Origin: Bosea beijingensis
Lineage (GTDB): Bacteria > Pseudomonadota > Alphaproteobacteria > Rhizobiales > Beijerinckiaceae
Assembly (NCBI RefSeq): GCF_030758975.1
Contig: NZ_CP132359.1
Coordinates: 5,354,702-5,418,701 of the forward strand
DNA length: 64,000 nucleotides
Direction: 5' to 3'
The position numbers and the translations under genes were made by a program. The notes below the pieces were generated by a model that searched no databases, was not told the DNA's origin, and saw nothing but the letters and a program-made list of their open reading frames with translations. Each line of letters starts with the position of its first letter. Position 1 is the first letter of the stretch. Below, piece by piece: positions 27,016 through 36,180 of this stretch.

Positions 27016-27166
27016 GGATATCGAAACAGCAGCGGCGCAGCTTGAGGCACTCGGCAACCAGACGCGTCTAGAGGTCTATCGGGTTCTCGTCCGTGCCGGG
27101 CATGACGGCCTTCCGGTCGCGCAGGTGCAGGAGCGTCTCGGTATTCCGGCCTCGACGTTGTCCCAC
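27014..27166 (+). pseudogene. Second ArsR-family gene, cut after 51 codons
   Basis: The frame encodes the first half of a second ArsR-like winged helix ([37 protein letters not shown]). After STLSH, where the recognition helix continues in the family, the sequence switches to IS3-family transposase DNA. The gene is broken. It may have controlled a second arsenic gene set now lost. Confidence 0.85.
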
Positions 27167-27991
27167 GTGCCTGGCCTTGACGATCGACCGCTCGACGGTG
27201 CGCTACACGAGCACCCGACGGGACGATGCCCTGTTGCGCGAGGCGATGAAGGCCGTGGCAGGAGAGCGCCGGCGGTTCGGCTATCACAGGATCCACATCA
27301 TGCTGGACCGCCAGGGCATCGTGATGAACCAGAAGAAGCTGCGGCGGCTCTATCGCGAGGAGAAGTTGCAGGTGCGCCGGCGCGGCGGCCGCAAAAGGGC
27401 ACTGGGCACGCGGAGGCCCATGCTCGCGCCTGATCGCGCCAATGCGCGCTGGAGCCTCGATTTTCTCTCCGACACGATCACGGATGGTCGCCGCTTCGGG
27501 ATGCTCGCCATCGTCGACGACTACACGCGCGAGTGCCTCGCGCTTGTCGCCGACACCTCGCTGTCGGGCCTGCGCGTGGCTCGCGAGCTGGACGCCATCA
27601 TCCGCCTGCGCGGCCGGCCGGAGACGATCGTGTCTGACAACGGCACCGAGTTCACCTCGATGGCGATCCTGCGCTGGTGCCAGGAGACCCGCGTCGCATG
27701 GCATTACATCGCCCCCGGCAAGCCGACGCAGAACGCTTTCGTCGAGAGCTTCAACGGACGCTTCCGGGACGAGTGCCTCAACGACATGCTGTTCTCGACG
27801 CTCGCCGAGGCTCGCAGCGCCATCACCTCATGGAAGGAGGACTACAACCGCCACAGACCCCACTCGGCTTTCGGTAACATGACGCCTGCCGAGTTCGCCC
27901 TCAAATCCACGCTGGAAAAACAGGCCGCCTGAGGCCAGAAACGAAACCTAGGACTCTCTCTCAGGTCGGAGGAGAAAAGGGTCTCAGGTCA
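27167..27991 (+). mobile_element. IS3-family remnant, right part only
   Basis: The remnant keeps most of orfB and the right end but lacks the left end, orfA and the first part of orfB. The transposase frame (27171-27932) has the DDE residues in [16 protein letters not shown] and FVESFNGRF. The likely right tip is GGGTCTCAGGTCA at 27979-27991. A deletion from inside the IS into the neighbouring arsR gene explains the structure. Exact tip inferred. Confidence 0.75.
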
Positions 27992-28236
27992 CGATTTGAC
28001 ACGTTCATCCGCATGGCGGCGAGCGGGCCTTCAGCGCCCCCTTTGGCCCGTGCCAAACGGCTCGCAAAGGCGCCCTTGGTCGGCGTCCAATGTTGCCCCT
28101 TGATCGTGGTTCAGAGCCAGGAGGCGCGCCCGGCGGAACTGGTCTGGCCTGCGCAGACGCGCACCGCCTCCGGACCGCCAGGGCGCCGGAACCTCAGAAG
28201 CTGTCCTTGAAGCGCCGGCTCCCGTTGTTCGCTCGG
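27992..28236. repeat. IS-end-like sequence between the ars and polysaccharide regions
   Basis: No gene seen. Positions 28082-28105 (minus strand) match 55484-55507 (plus strand) at 20 of 24 bases; both contain GGGGCAACATTG. This suggests a leftover insertion-sequence end here. Confidence 0.4.
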
Positions 28237-29862
28237 CTACTTCATTTTAAGCGAGTAGCCTTGCGACGCCGTCACCAAATGGGGCGTGCGTCTCGGTCGC
28301 CCACCGATCAAGGCCGCAGTTTTCGGCCGCTTCGATGAACTGCATTCCGGCGCAGCCGCCTTGTAGCTGCGAAGGGCAATGACCAGCCCCATCATGACGA
28401 ATACGAGCATCTGCGTGTCAATCTGCGAAAGAACAAGCTTTGTGCTGGCATACGCGCAGAGCGACAGCGCCACTGCCGCCCCCAGATAGTTCGGCCCCTG
28501 GCCTTGCTGCAGGCTGAGACGAAATCCGACGATGATCGTCCAGATGATCATGCCGACGAACCCGATCGTTCCGACGATGCCAACCTCGAGCAACAGGCTC
28601 AAAGCATAGCTGTCGATGGTCAGCACGCCAGCCAGGTTTCGAAACCCGAGCGTTTCTCCGGCGACACCGAGACCATGTCCGAAGACAGGCCTTTCTGCGA
28701 TGCGCGGAATGGCCCTTTTGACCTGCTCGAGCCGGCCTTCGGTACTGGCCTGATGCTGACCTCCGCCGATCGTCATCGATTGCAATCGCGGACTGGCGAC
28801 ATAGGCGGCGGCAAACGCCGCGAGGGCGAAGGGAAGCATCAACAGGAGGAACGGCCCCAGCATGCTTCGCTTGTTGATCTTCTTTACGCGGACCACATGG
28901 ACGATGAGCAGCAGGAAGAAGATAATGAGCGTTCCCACCGTGCCCAGGCGTGCGCCCGACAGGAACTGAGCCGGCACGATCGCGGCAGCCGTCACAAACC
29001 CCGCCATACGGACGAAGCGCGTGCGGCCTTCAATGACGGCAAATATCGCGAAAGGCAGCATCAGCACGAGGAATTCCGCATAGATCAGGCTGACCGAGAA
29101 CGAGCCTTGAACGCGGTAAGTGCCGCCCCTGAATTGCCCCTGAATGATGCGAAGCAGGAACTCGGTGTCGGCGCCGAAGCCAGGCGGAAGGAAGTCCAGC
29201 CAGAGCAGCCGCTGGAGCCTCGCCTCAATAAAGCCCATGCTGCACTGCACGGCGGCGAAAACAATGAACAGAGCTGCAACGAGACGAAGGCGCTGCTCGG
29301 TCCGCGCGAGCGAGATCATCGCCAAGAAGGGAAACGTCCAGATGAATTGGAACAGCAAGAAACGGGTCAGCGATTGCGCGGGCGATCGCGACGTGAGCAG
29401 CCCGAAGATCTGTGCAGCGACGAAAATTCCGAAAAATACAAAAAAAGCCCGGTTCTCGCGGATATGCCGGCGCAGCGTTTCTTCCATCACCGCGGAATGC
29501 CGAAAGGCGTAGAGCCAGACGAAAAACAGCGCGGCAAGCACGATGCGAACCGGGCTGAGCCAAGGCAGCCCGCTTATCCGCAATGAGATGTAGTGAGGAT
29601 AAAGAGAGTATAGCGACAAAAACGTGACGAACAGAATCCAGCAGGTTCGGTCGTTGAACGTTTTCTTTCTCGGCATCGAGAAAATGATGACGACAATAAT
29701 AAGTGCGAGGATAAGGAAATAAATCTCGAGCCCGCCCTCAAACGCAGCCGGGAGGCACAACCCGACCAACGCGCCGAACAACAGCGCAGCCGATGTCCAG
29801 CGGACATTGGCCGTGACTGAAGGAACTGACTTGGGCGCGTCGGATAGGCTCGTCAGGCTCAC
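28237..29862 (-). CDS. Wzy-like / O-antigen ligase-family polymerase
   Basis: A 541-residue membrane protein with about 11-12 helices and a large periplasmic loop (about 360-410: SPRLQSMTIGGGQHQASTEG, RAIPRIAERPVFGHGLG) typical of the O-antigen ligase/Wzy fold. The GHGLG-type motif and the later ALSLLLEVGIVG helix fit polysaccharide polymerases. It overlaps the Wzz-like start by 4 bp, and polymerase with length regulator is the usual pair. It would join repeat units on the periplasmic face. It could instead be a ligase. Confidence 0.8.
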   Translation of the reverse strand: MSLTSLSDAPKSVPSVTANVRWTSAALLFGALVGLCLPAAFEGGLEIYFLILALIIVVIIFSMPRKKTFNDRTCWILFVTFLSLYSLYPHYISLRISGLPWLSPVRIVLAALFFVWLYAFRHSAVMEETLRRHIRENRAFFVFFGIFVAAQIFGLLTSRSPAQSLTRFLLFQFIWTFPFLAMISLARTEQRLRLVAALFIVFAAVQCSMGFIEARLQRLLWLDFLPPGFGADTEFLLRIIQGQFRGGTYRVQGSFSVSLIYAEFLVLMLPFAIFAVIEGRTRFVRMAGFVTAAAIVPAQFLSGARLGTVGTLIIFFLLLIVHVVRVKKINKRSMLGPFLLLMLPFALAAFAAAYVASPRLQSMTIGGGQHQASTEGRLEQVKRAIPRIAERPVFGHGLGVAGETLGFRNLAGVLTIDSYALSLLLEVGIVGTIGFVGMIIWTIIVGFRLSLQQGQGPNYLGAAVALSLCAYASTKLVLSQIDTQMLVFVMMGLVIALRSYKAAAPECSSSKRPKTAALIGGRPRRTPHLVTASQGYSLKMK

Positions 29863-31310
29863 CTCGCCGCCTCTACCGCGTGCCCGAGCATCCTGGGCGC
29901 ATCGTCGCGGAGCCGGCCGGCCATCCGATCAAGACCCGGCGGCAGCTTGGTCATGGCCTTCGACAGCTTCTGCCCTCTGATATCTCCCAACAGCGGCGCA
30001 TTGAAATAGGCTGTCAGATCATCCGAACAGCGGACCCGGCGGTCGAACATCTCGCGAAGGAACGCGAGTGCCAGACCGAAAGCCAATCCCAGCACTGCGG
30101 CCAGGGCAATGATGAGCGGAATGCGCGGCCAGCTCGGGCTCGCCGGAACGGAGGCTTGCGACAGAATGCTCGTGTTGCTCTGGGACGCAGCGCTCTCGAC
30201 GATTGAACGCTCACGCCGCTGGACGAGGACATCGATCTGCGACCGTAGGCTCTCGAGCTCCCGATCAAGCGTGGCGGCGGCAGCACGACTCTTCACCTGA
30301 TCATGTCGCCGCGTCTCGTCTCGACTCATCTGCGTCGCCGTTTCCTGCACGCGCCGCTCCGCAGCAGCAAGCTCGCGCTCCTTGTCGGCGACCAATTCCG
30401 CGCGCAGCCGAACCGCGGCGGCCTCGACCTGAACTTTCGACTGCTGCAGGTTCGTCCTCAGGAACTGAATTCTCCGATGGCTCTCGCCAAGCAGCGGCAG
30501 CTCGCGTTTCAGCGCGAGTTCGGTATCGGTCACCTGCCGCCGCAGGGCCAGAAGCTCGGGGTTCTCGGCGGCCGGGCTCTGCCCGCTACGTGCCAGTTCG
30601 AGTGCCGCCTTCGCCTGGAAGACCGCGTTGCGAGCATTCGCCACCTGGGTCGTCATGGACGAGAACGGGTCCTGCGCACCTGCCGCCTCGACATCGCCCC
30701 GACCGATCGCCTCCAGCCTGAGCTCGGATCGCTTCGTCTCCACATCCAGGAAGCGCGTCCGCAGCAGCGCCAGCCTCTCGTCGTACCACTTCGAAAGCTC
30801 TTGAGCCGATCCCGTCCGAAGCTCGACATCCTTCCGCAGGAAAGCCCCGGCGAAAGCATTGGCCATCCTGGCGGAAAGCTCCTTGTTCTCGCTGCGGTAG
30901 TTGACGGAGATCACGTCGCTCGCCCCTTGGCGCGCCACCTCCAGCCCGCGCAGGAGTACGCTGGCGATCCAGTCCTCGATCCGCTCGCCATCCTGCTGGC
31001 TCGCAGCGAACGCCGCCTGCCATTGCGGATCGGCGGCCAAGTTCTCGCGCTCAACGACCACCAGCGCCGTCCCGCGGCTACGGATAGCCTCGACCTGCGT
31101 GCTGATGTAGTTTCTTACGACCGCGCCGGGGACCTGCACATTCGTGGCGCCATTGGCATCGGCCAGATTGACGTAAAGTTGCGCAGTGGCAGTGTATTGC
31201 GGCTTCAGGAAGCGCGTTGCGACCAAGGCCGACAAGACGGAAGCCGCAAAAACGCACCAGATAACCCAGTGCCGGCTCAACAATATTTTCCAAAGCTGGT
31301 GCAGATTCAT
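29859..31310 (-). CDS. Wzz/GumC-type chain-length determinant
   Basis: A 483-residue polysaccharide co-polymerase: helix 1 at about 14-34 (WVIWCVFAASVLSALVAT), a Wzz domain, long coiled coils (about 160-380, e.g. LVADKERELAAAERRVQETA), and helix 2 near 400-420 (PLIIALAAVLGLAFGLALAF). No C-terminal kinase domain is attached, so a separate CpsD-like ATPase would be the partner. It sets polymer length together with the Wzy-like protein downstream. Confidence 0.88.
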   Translation of the reverse strand: MNLHQLWKILLSRHWVIWCVFAASVLSALVATRFLKPQYTATAQLYVNLADANGATNVQVPGAVVRNYISTQVEAIRSRGTALVVVERENLAADPQWQAAFAASQQDGERIEDWIASVLLRGLEVARQGASDVISVNYRSENKELSARMANAFAGAFLRKDVELRTGSAQELSKWYDERLALLRTRFLDVETKRSELRLEAIGRGDVEAAGAQDPFSSMTTQVANARNAVFQAKAALELARSGQSPAAENPELLALRRQVTDTELALKRELPLLGESHRRIQFLRTNLQQSKVQVEAAAVRLRAELVADKERELAAAERRVQETATQMSRDETRRHDQVKSRAAAATLDRELESLRSQIDVLVQRRERSIVESAASQSNTSILSQASVPASPSWPRIPLIIALAAVLGLAFGLALAFLREMFDRRVRCSDDLTAYFNAPLLGDIRGQKLSKAMTKLPPGLDRMAGRLRDDAPRMLGHAVEAAR

Positions 31311-31562
31311 GTATAATCTCGCCCGCCGGTGGCCCTGTACTCACGCTTTCCGTAGCAACCGGGACGCTCTGGCGCTCCGACGCAGCTATTCTCGCAATGA
31401 TCGAGGAAGCTCGGACGTGATCTTCGCTAGCCTGTTTGAATAACGTTTTCTACGCTGCAACGCAACGACCGCATGACAAAAAGCCCGGCAGGGTTAACCC
31501 TGCGGCACCCCGCCGCCCGCGGAAGCCGCCGCATTGCGACGGCCCGCGGATCGAAAAAGTGC

Positions 31563-32945
31563 TCAACTTGAAGGGTGGAATGCCTGGACGCTTGCCTGGG
31601 CTCGCGGAAGCCTGCCCAAGGCGCGTCCACACAAGATCGAGATACAAAGCTCCGCACGAGGATCGACGAACTGGGACAAGGGTACAGGGCCGGGCGTGGT
31701 GGTCAGCAGGCCGAATTCCGGCGACGCCAGAAGATCGATCGCCTGCTGGACCCGCTGGACGCAGTCGGCGCTTGCCGGCGGATTTGTGAGCACTTCGCAG
31801 ACATCACTGACCGTGAAACGGTCCGAAGAGTCCCGCCTGCACCTAAGCATTGCGACGAAGAGCGACACATTCGTCGCCGAGGCGCCGATAAAGCGGCCCG
31901 CCTGGCCAAATCCCGCGGAATCGAGATAGCCGAGGAGTTCCTCCGTTCCCGATCGGAAATCCTCGATCTCGACATAAGGGGAGCCCCGCAGAAGGGACAT
32001 TTTCGCGGCCTTGAGCCCCACAAGGCGTGCAATATACGGGCGACCGTAGGAAATACTGACGATAGCCTCCGTCACATCCGGCAGCATCTCGACCTCGGCA
32101 TATCTGGAGGCCAATGCGAGCGTGTCCCGGATCTGCTGATCCGACATGCTCGTCAGGCGCACGACGTAAAGCACTCGCGCGATCGAAGAGTGCTCACCGA
32201 CCAGATTGTCCACGACGTCGCCGACGCCGACGATAACGATCTGCACCGGAATGGCGCGATCCGACAGCACCTTCATGATCTCAGTGAGACCCCGGGTCAG
32301 AGTCTGGTTCTCGTTTCGGTCGAACTCGTCGATCACGATCAGGAGCCGCGTGCTCCTTATGCGCGCCAGCAAATCCGCCAGGACCTGCGGCGTCATCTCC
32401 ACCTGCGGCGCCAAGGACTCGAAGCTGAGATTGGGATCGACCTCCTCGTTGCGCGGATCGAACTGATGATCGTAGCGGATCGGCAACTCCGACAGCGCGG
32501 AACGGAAGATCGAGTCGATCGTGCTCTCGCGCGTGCAAGATATGTACGAGCAGTGATAGCCGGCACGACGCGCAACGGACGACATCGCCAGGGCGAGAGA
32601 GGTTTTGCCCGTTCCGCGCCCTCCGAACAGAACCAGATGGTTGCGGTGTTCTTCGATCGCGGTGATCACCTGCGTCAGAATATCGGCACGGCCGGCGAAC
32701 TGCGCAATGTTCTGCGTCGGCTGGCTTGGCGCAAAGGACTTGATCGCGCGCAGCAGCTTCTCGCTTCCGACGTCCCCAAGCATATTGTCGGAGGCCTGGA
32801 AGCGGAAAACCATTTCCTCTTCGGAAGCCGCGACCGCGCGACCGCGCGACCGCGGGTCGTGGCGCTGGCTCATAGCTGCGGATTGCAATCCCGGCTTCCG
32901 GCCCGACAGGCCTGCAATCATCGCTTTGACAAACGACATCATCAC
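31563..32945 (-). CDS. AAA+ ATPase in the polysaccharide locus
   Basis: A 460-residue AAA ATPase: Walker A LFGGRGTGKTSLALAM near residue 105, Walker B LLIVIDEFDRNENQ near 205, and a later arginine-rich lid region. The architecture resembles ExeA-type or Orc/Cdc6-like STAND ATPases. No membrane segment and no partner domain are seen. ATGs at 32945 or 32870 are possible. It is flanked by polysaccharide genes, so a regulatory or assembly role in export is possible, but this is inference from position only. Confidence 0.7.
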   Translation of the reverse strand: MMMSFVKAMIAGLSGRKPGLQSAAMSQRHDPRSRGRAVAASEEEMVFRFQASDNMLGDVGSEKLLRAIKSFAPSQPTQNIAQFAGRADILTQVITAIEEHRNHLVLFGGRGTGKTSLALAMSSVARRAGYHCSYISCTRESTIDSIFRSALSELPIRYDHQFDPRNEEVDPNLSFESLAPQVEMTPQVLADLLARIRSTRLLIVIDEFDRNENQTLTRGLTEIMKVLSDRAIPVQIVIVGVGDVVDNLVGEHSSIARVLYVVRLTSMSDQQIRDTLALASRYAEVEMLPDVTEAIVSISYGRPYIARLVGLKAAKMSLLRGSPYVEIEDFRSGTEELLGYLDSAGFGQAGRFIGASATNVSLFVAMLRCRRDSSDRFTVSDVCEVLTNPPASADCVQRVQQAIDLLASPEFGLLTTTPGPVPLSQFVDPRAELCISILCGRALGRLPRAQASVQAFHPSS

Positions 32946-33160
32946 CTACCGTTTCACCAAGCACTTCTTCGGAGCGGAGCGAAAGCCCTGATACTTCTCA
33001 GCGTCTAACACAGCGTTGGCAAAAGGCACATCACAACCATCTGCCACAGAAGCATCATGCAGCGTCAGAACTCTGCGGCATCGCGCGGCGCGGGACACTC
33101 TGCCCACGCCTGCGCGTCGCACTGATTAGCCAATACAGCCGCTCTCTTGGAGAAACGGCA

Positions 33161-34687
33161 TCAGATCAGCGTGCCGCCCCCGCCAGCATAATTGTTGTAC
33201 ATATTCGAAAGCTGAATATCGAGAACGTACCCGTTGTCATCACGGATCGAGAGCTTGATAAGGTCGGTCGAACCTTTCCGCGAAATCGTCACCGCATCCA
33301 GCTTCGACAACTCGATCAAATCGGCGACCGAATTGATCAGAACGCTCGACGTATGCGCATCGGATACGAGATCGACGCCGGCGGCCTTTCCGAACGTCCG
33401 GGCGCCAAATCCGCTCAGCTCGATCATATCCCCCTCTTCAAAGGACAGATCCATGATGCGCTCGTTTTCCAGCCCCTTGGCACCAAGGCCGAAAAAGACG
33501 AACCGATCAGCCCCGGCGCCGCCCAAGGACATGTCATCGCCGGATCCACCTATGATAACGTCATCGCCGCGCCCACCGGACAAAACGTCGTTGCCGGCGC
33601 CGCCCAGGATCACGTCGTTCAATTTCGTGCCCGTCAGGCGGTCGTCACCATCGGTACCCCGCATGATCGGCGCATCATGACGAAGCTGCGCAATGTCATC
33701 TGCCGTCAATGGTTTAAACCCATCGACAAATTTGCTTACGGCAACGTTACCATCTACCGACTGGCCATTGTTATTTGTCAAAGTTATAGCATTTGCTGTA
33801 TTGTTGATAACAACAACATCAGAAGAATCCTTGATTGCAAGGCTCAACTTGTAATTCGAATCCTCAACAGCCAATGCTGTATTATTTGATACCTTCACAC
33901 CAACTGCGTTTGCAAGCAAAATTCCATTCGGAGCGCCCGACTGAATAAGATTGTTCTCGATGACGACATTTTTGTAAGGAATATTATCGTCGTTATCCAT
34001 GAATATACCTTGAACCGACAGCCCCCCCTTTGCCTGAATCAGGGTATTGTCGTGAATATAGATATTCTCGGACGCAACCTGGGTTTTCGTCGTCCAGAAT
34101 TGAATGAAATCCGGGTGATCGCCTGCGGCCGGGTTGAAATCACCCATCTTGTTGCCGGAAACCTCGACATCCTTGACACTTGAGAAATTGAACCCTTCGC
34201 TTCGCATGCCGTAGACCGAATTGTCGGTCACCTTGATGTCGTCGCTGGCGGAAAACACGCCGCCACGCATCAATCCGGAAAATTCGTTGTCATAAACGCT
34301 GACACCTGACGATTTCTCGACAACCAGGCCGCGCTGCGAAAACTCCATTGCAGTCGGCCCACCGACAAATGCATTTTTTGTGAGGCTGACATCTTCGCAA
34401 TTTCGCAGAGTCAATCCGTTGGCATACTTGACACCGTCCTTGGGAGTAAACGTGACACCCTCAATACTGACTCCGTTGGCATTCGAGATCGTCAGGGAAC
34501 CAAAGACAGGCGGCTTCGTCGGATCGGCGGCTACGAGGTTGATTGCACGAGGGCTCTCGGCCGCGTTGAAACCGAAGTCACCGTAATTTCCCTGCTTCAG
34601 CATAATCACCGTATCGTCTGCGCGCCCCTTGAGCGCGGCGGAAAGCTCTGCTGAATTCGACACCACGACGACATGACCGACCGACAT
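33161..34687 (-). CDS. Beta-helix protein with RTX repeats, predicted type I secreted
   Basis: Residues about 1-330 are a right-handed parallel beta-helix of alginate-epimerase/lyase type (many N-x-I/V turns). It contains GDHPDFIQFWTTKTQ. From about 340 come RTX calcium-binding nonapeptides (GTDGDDRL, GGAGNDVLSGGRGDDVIIGG) and a C-terminal domain typical of type I secretion substrates; no signal peptide. It is probably exported and acts on the polysaccharide as a lyase or epimerase. No type I transporter is in the window. A paralogous helix domain lies at 36181. Confidence 0.85.
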   Translation of the reverse strand: MSVGHVVVVSNSAELSAALKGRADDTVIMLKQGNYGDFGFNAAESPRAINLVAADPTKPPVFGSLTISNANGVSIEGVTFTPKDGVKYANGLTLRNCEDVSLTKNAFVGGPTAMEFSQRGLVVEKSSGVSVYDNEFSGLMRGGVFSASDDIKVTDNSVYGMRSEGFNFSSVKDVEVSGNKMGDFNPAAGDHPDFIQFWTTKTQVASENIYIHDNTLIQAKGGLSVQGIFMDNDDNIPYKNVVIENNLIQSGAPNGILLANAVGVKVSNNTALAVEDSNYKLSLAIKDSSDVVVINNTANAITLTNNNGQSVDGNVAVSKFVDGFKPLTADDIAQLRHDAPIMRGTDGDDRLTGTKLNDVILGGAGNDVLSGGRGDDVIIGGSGDDMSLGGAGADRFVFFGLGAKGLENERIMDLSFEEGDMIELSGFGARTFGKAAGVDLVSDAHTSSVLINSVADLIELSKLDAVTISRKGSTDLIKLSIRDDNGYVLDIQLSNMYNNYAGGGGTLI

Positions 34688-35216
34688 TTAGGGCTCCTGC
34701 AAGATTTGATAGATCGAATAATTTGGTGACTTTGTGTCGCCACGCTTGCAGGATGGCATCATACTTCTAATTTAAAGCACCCTTCAAAGATCAAATTTTA
34801 TCGTGAAACCTAGGATCGACTTTAACGTTCAGTGAATAGCCGCGCGTTTGCGGCGGGCCCGAAGCACCAGTTCGTTTTATCTCAACAGTTGCGGGGGGCT
34901 CTTGCTAAACGGGCTTCAGCCTTGGCCATGCTGCCGCCAAGCTTTGGCGCGTTGAGGCTGGTCAGATCGGGCGCCTGCCACCCAATCCCGGTGAAGCACC
35001 TGACTGTTATAGACATAGAGATACCGGCAGATCGAGGATCGCGCCTCCGACACGCTCGTGCAGGCACGCAGTAGACTTCTTCGCATTTTTGACCCAATTG
35101 CCAAAGGCGCCCGGCTGGGCCGAGACCATCTGCTGGAGCACGGAGGCTGAAACTTCCAACCTTCGACCCCACACGCAATCAACGTAAACCACGCCTACAC
35201 AATCAGAAATCGCACC
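34688..35216. other. Intergenic region, AT-rich, no supported gene
   Basis: About 530 bp of lower GC than its surroundings. Short minus-strand frames near 34900-35190 read like fragments (VSASVLQQMVSAQPGAFGNW) interrupted by stops, so a decayed gene is possible but unidentified. The promoter of the RTX beta-helix gene should lie at its left end. Confidence 0.4.
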
Positions 35217-35870
35217 TCACTTGATGGCAATTATTGACTTCGTAAGCTGGAATGCCTTCTCCTTAACAATAACAGACCCGGGAAACAAGCTTTTCATCAT
35301 CCCAATATCGATAAGTTCAGAGCTCTGTATTGTCCTCATCGCACTGTCGACAGTCGCGCATTTTGACCAAAACCCGCACTTAAAAGCCATGACAATTCGA
35401 TACCTGATAGGTTCAGGAAGCCAATGCAAAAAAGCGGTCCGAGCGTGCGGCTCGATAGGGAACCAAAAATACGGTGTTTGCACAAAGTACGATGGTGCGA
35501 CACGCGCAACCTCTTGGGCCATCGCGACCATATCCGTCCATCGCCCGACATGCTCGATGACCGAATTCGAGTGAACGATGTCAAATTGATTGTCACCGAA
35601 CTGGGGCATATTTCGAGCGTCCCCCGCTACGGATAAGAAATTCGCCGCGCTCGTTTCAACCTGATGGATATTCAAAAGAGTGACATGCACGTCTCTCTTA
35701 ATCATCGCGATCTTGTCTGACCAATATGATTCTGTCCCCCCAACATCCAAAATAGTGACAACCTTCTTCGAACTCGGCATCTCGTTTATGATTTTTGCAA
35801 AAAGCTCGAATCTTTTATGACGATACGAAGATACAGGCGACGTCGACTGAGCAGGCGTTTGCGAGTCCAA
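35217..35870 (-). CDS. Class I SAM-dependent methyltransferase
   Basis: A 217-residue Rossmann methyltransferase: motif I VVTILDVGGTESYWSD, motif II-like VHVTLLNIHQVE, GDARNMPQFGDNQFDIVHSN (motif III region) and SVIEHVGRW. The base composition is AT-richer than most of the window, suggesting recent acquisition. Methyltransferases of this kind modify sugars or lipids in polysaccharide loci; the acceptor is not known. Confidence 0.8.
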   Translation of the reverse strand: MDSQTPAQSTSPVSSYRHKRFELFAKIINEMPSSKKVVTILDVGGTESYWSDKIAMIKRDVHVTLLNIHQVETSAANFLSVAGDARNMPQFGDNQFDIVHSNSVIEHVGRWTDMVAMAQEVARVAPSYFVQTPYFWFPIEPHARTAFLHWLPEPIRYRIVMAFKCGFWSKCATVDSAMRTIQSSELIDIGMMKSLFPGSVIVKEKAFQLTKSIIAIK

Positions 35871-36180
35871 AATCCTATACCCCCAGATTCGACAAAACGA
35901 TCAATTCTTGTCGAGGCAGCCAGTAAACGTCACCACCTGCAGACGTCAAGCAATTGGAGGGCGCGAAGAATCTGACCTGAGACCTTAATTGTCTTCCAAG
36001 TTTTAGCAGCGCCGGCCGATCACGGAGACGGACGATACGTCGGCAGATGGAAGGCTCGAACATTATCTACGCAATCGCCTTTGGCGCCCTTACGGCACCG
36101 ATAGAGATAGAAGCCCTTCCAACCGGCATACGGTCGCCCCAGGAACGGTCGGCATTCTGTTCCCGCCTCAATAACTGATC
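35871..36180. other. Intergenic region between methyltransferase and beta-helix gene
   Basis: About 310 bp; no gene and no strong hairpin seen. It probably carries the methyltransferase promoter. Confidence 0.3.

Noticed and set aside
28504..29586. Long plus-strand open frame of 360 codons
   Set aside because: It is a shadow of the Wzy-like membrane protein gene on the other strand; the product is low-complexity and rich in Glu, Asp and Gln.
34882..35192. Short minus-strand frames that look partly protein-like
   Set aside because: Interrupted by stops and without recognisable family; may be a remnant, but cannot be named.
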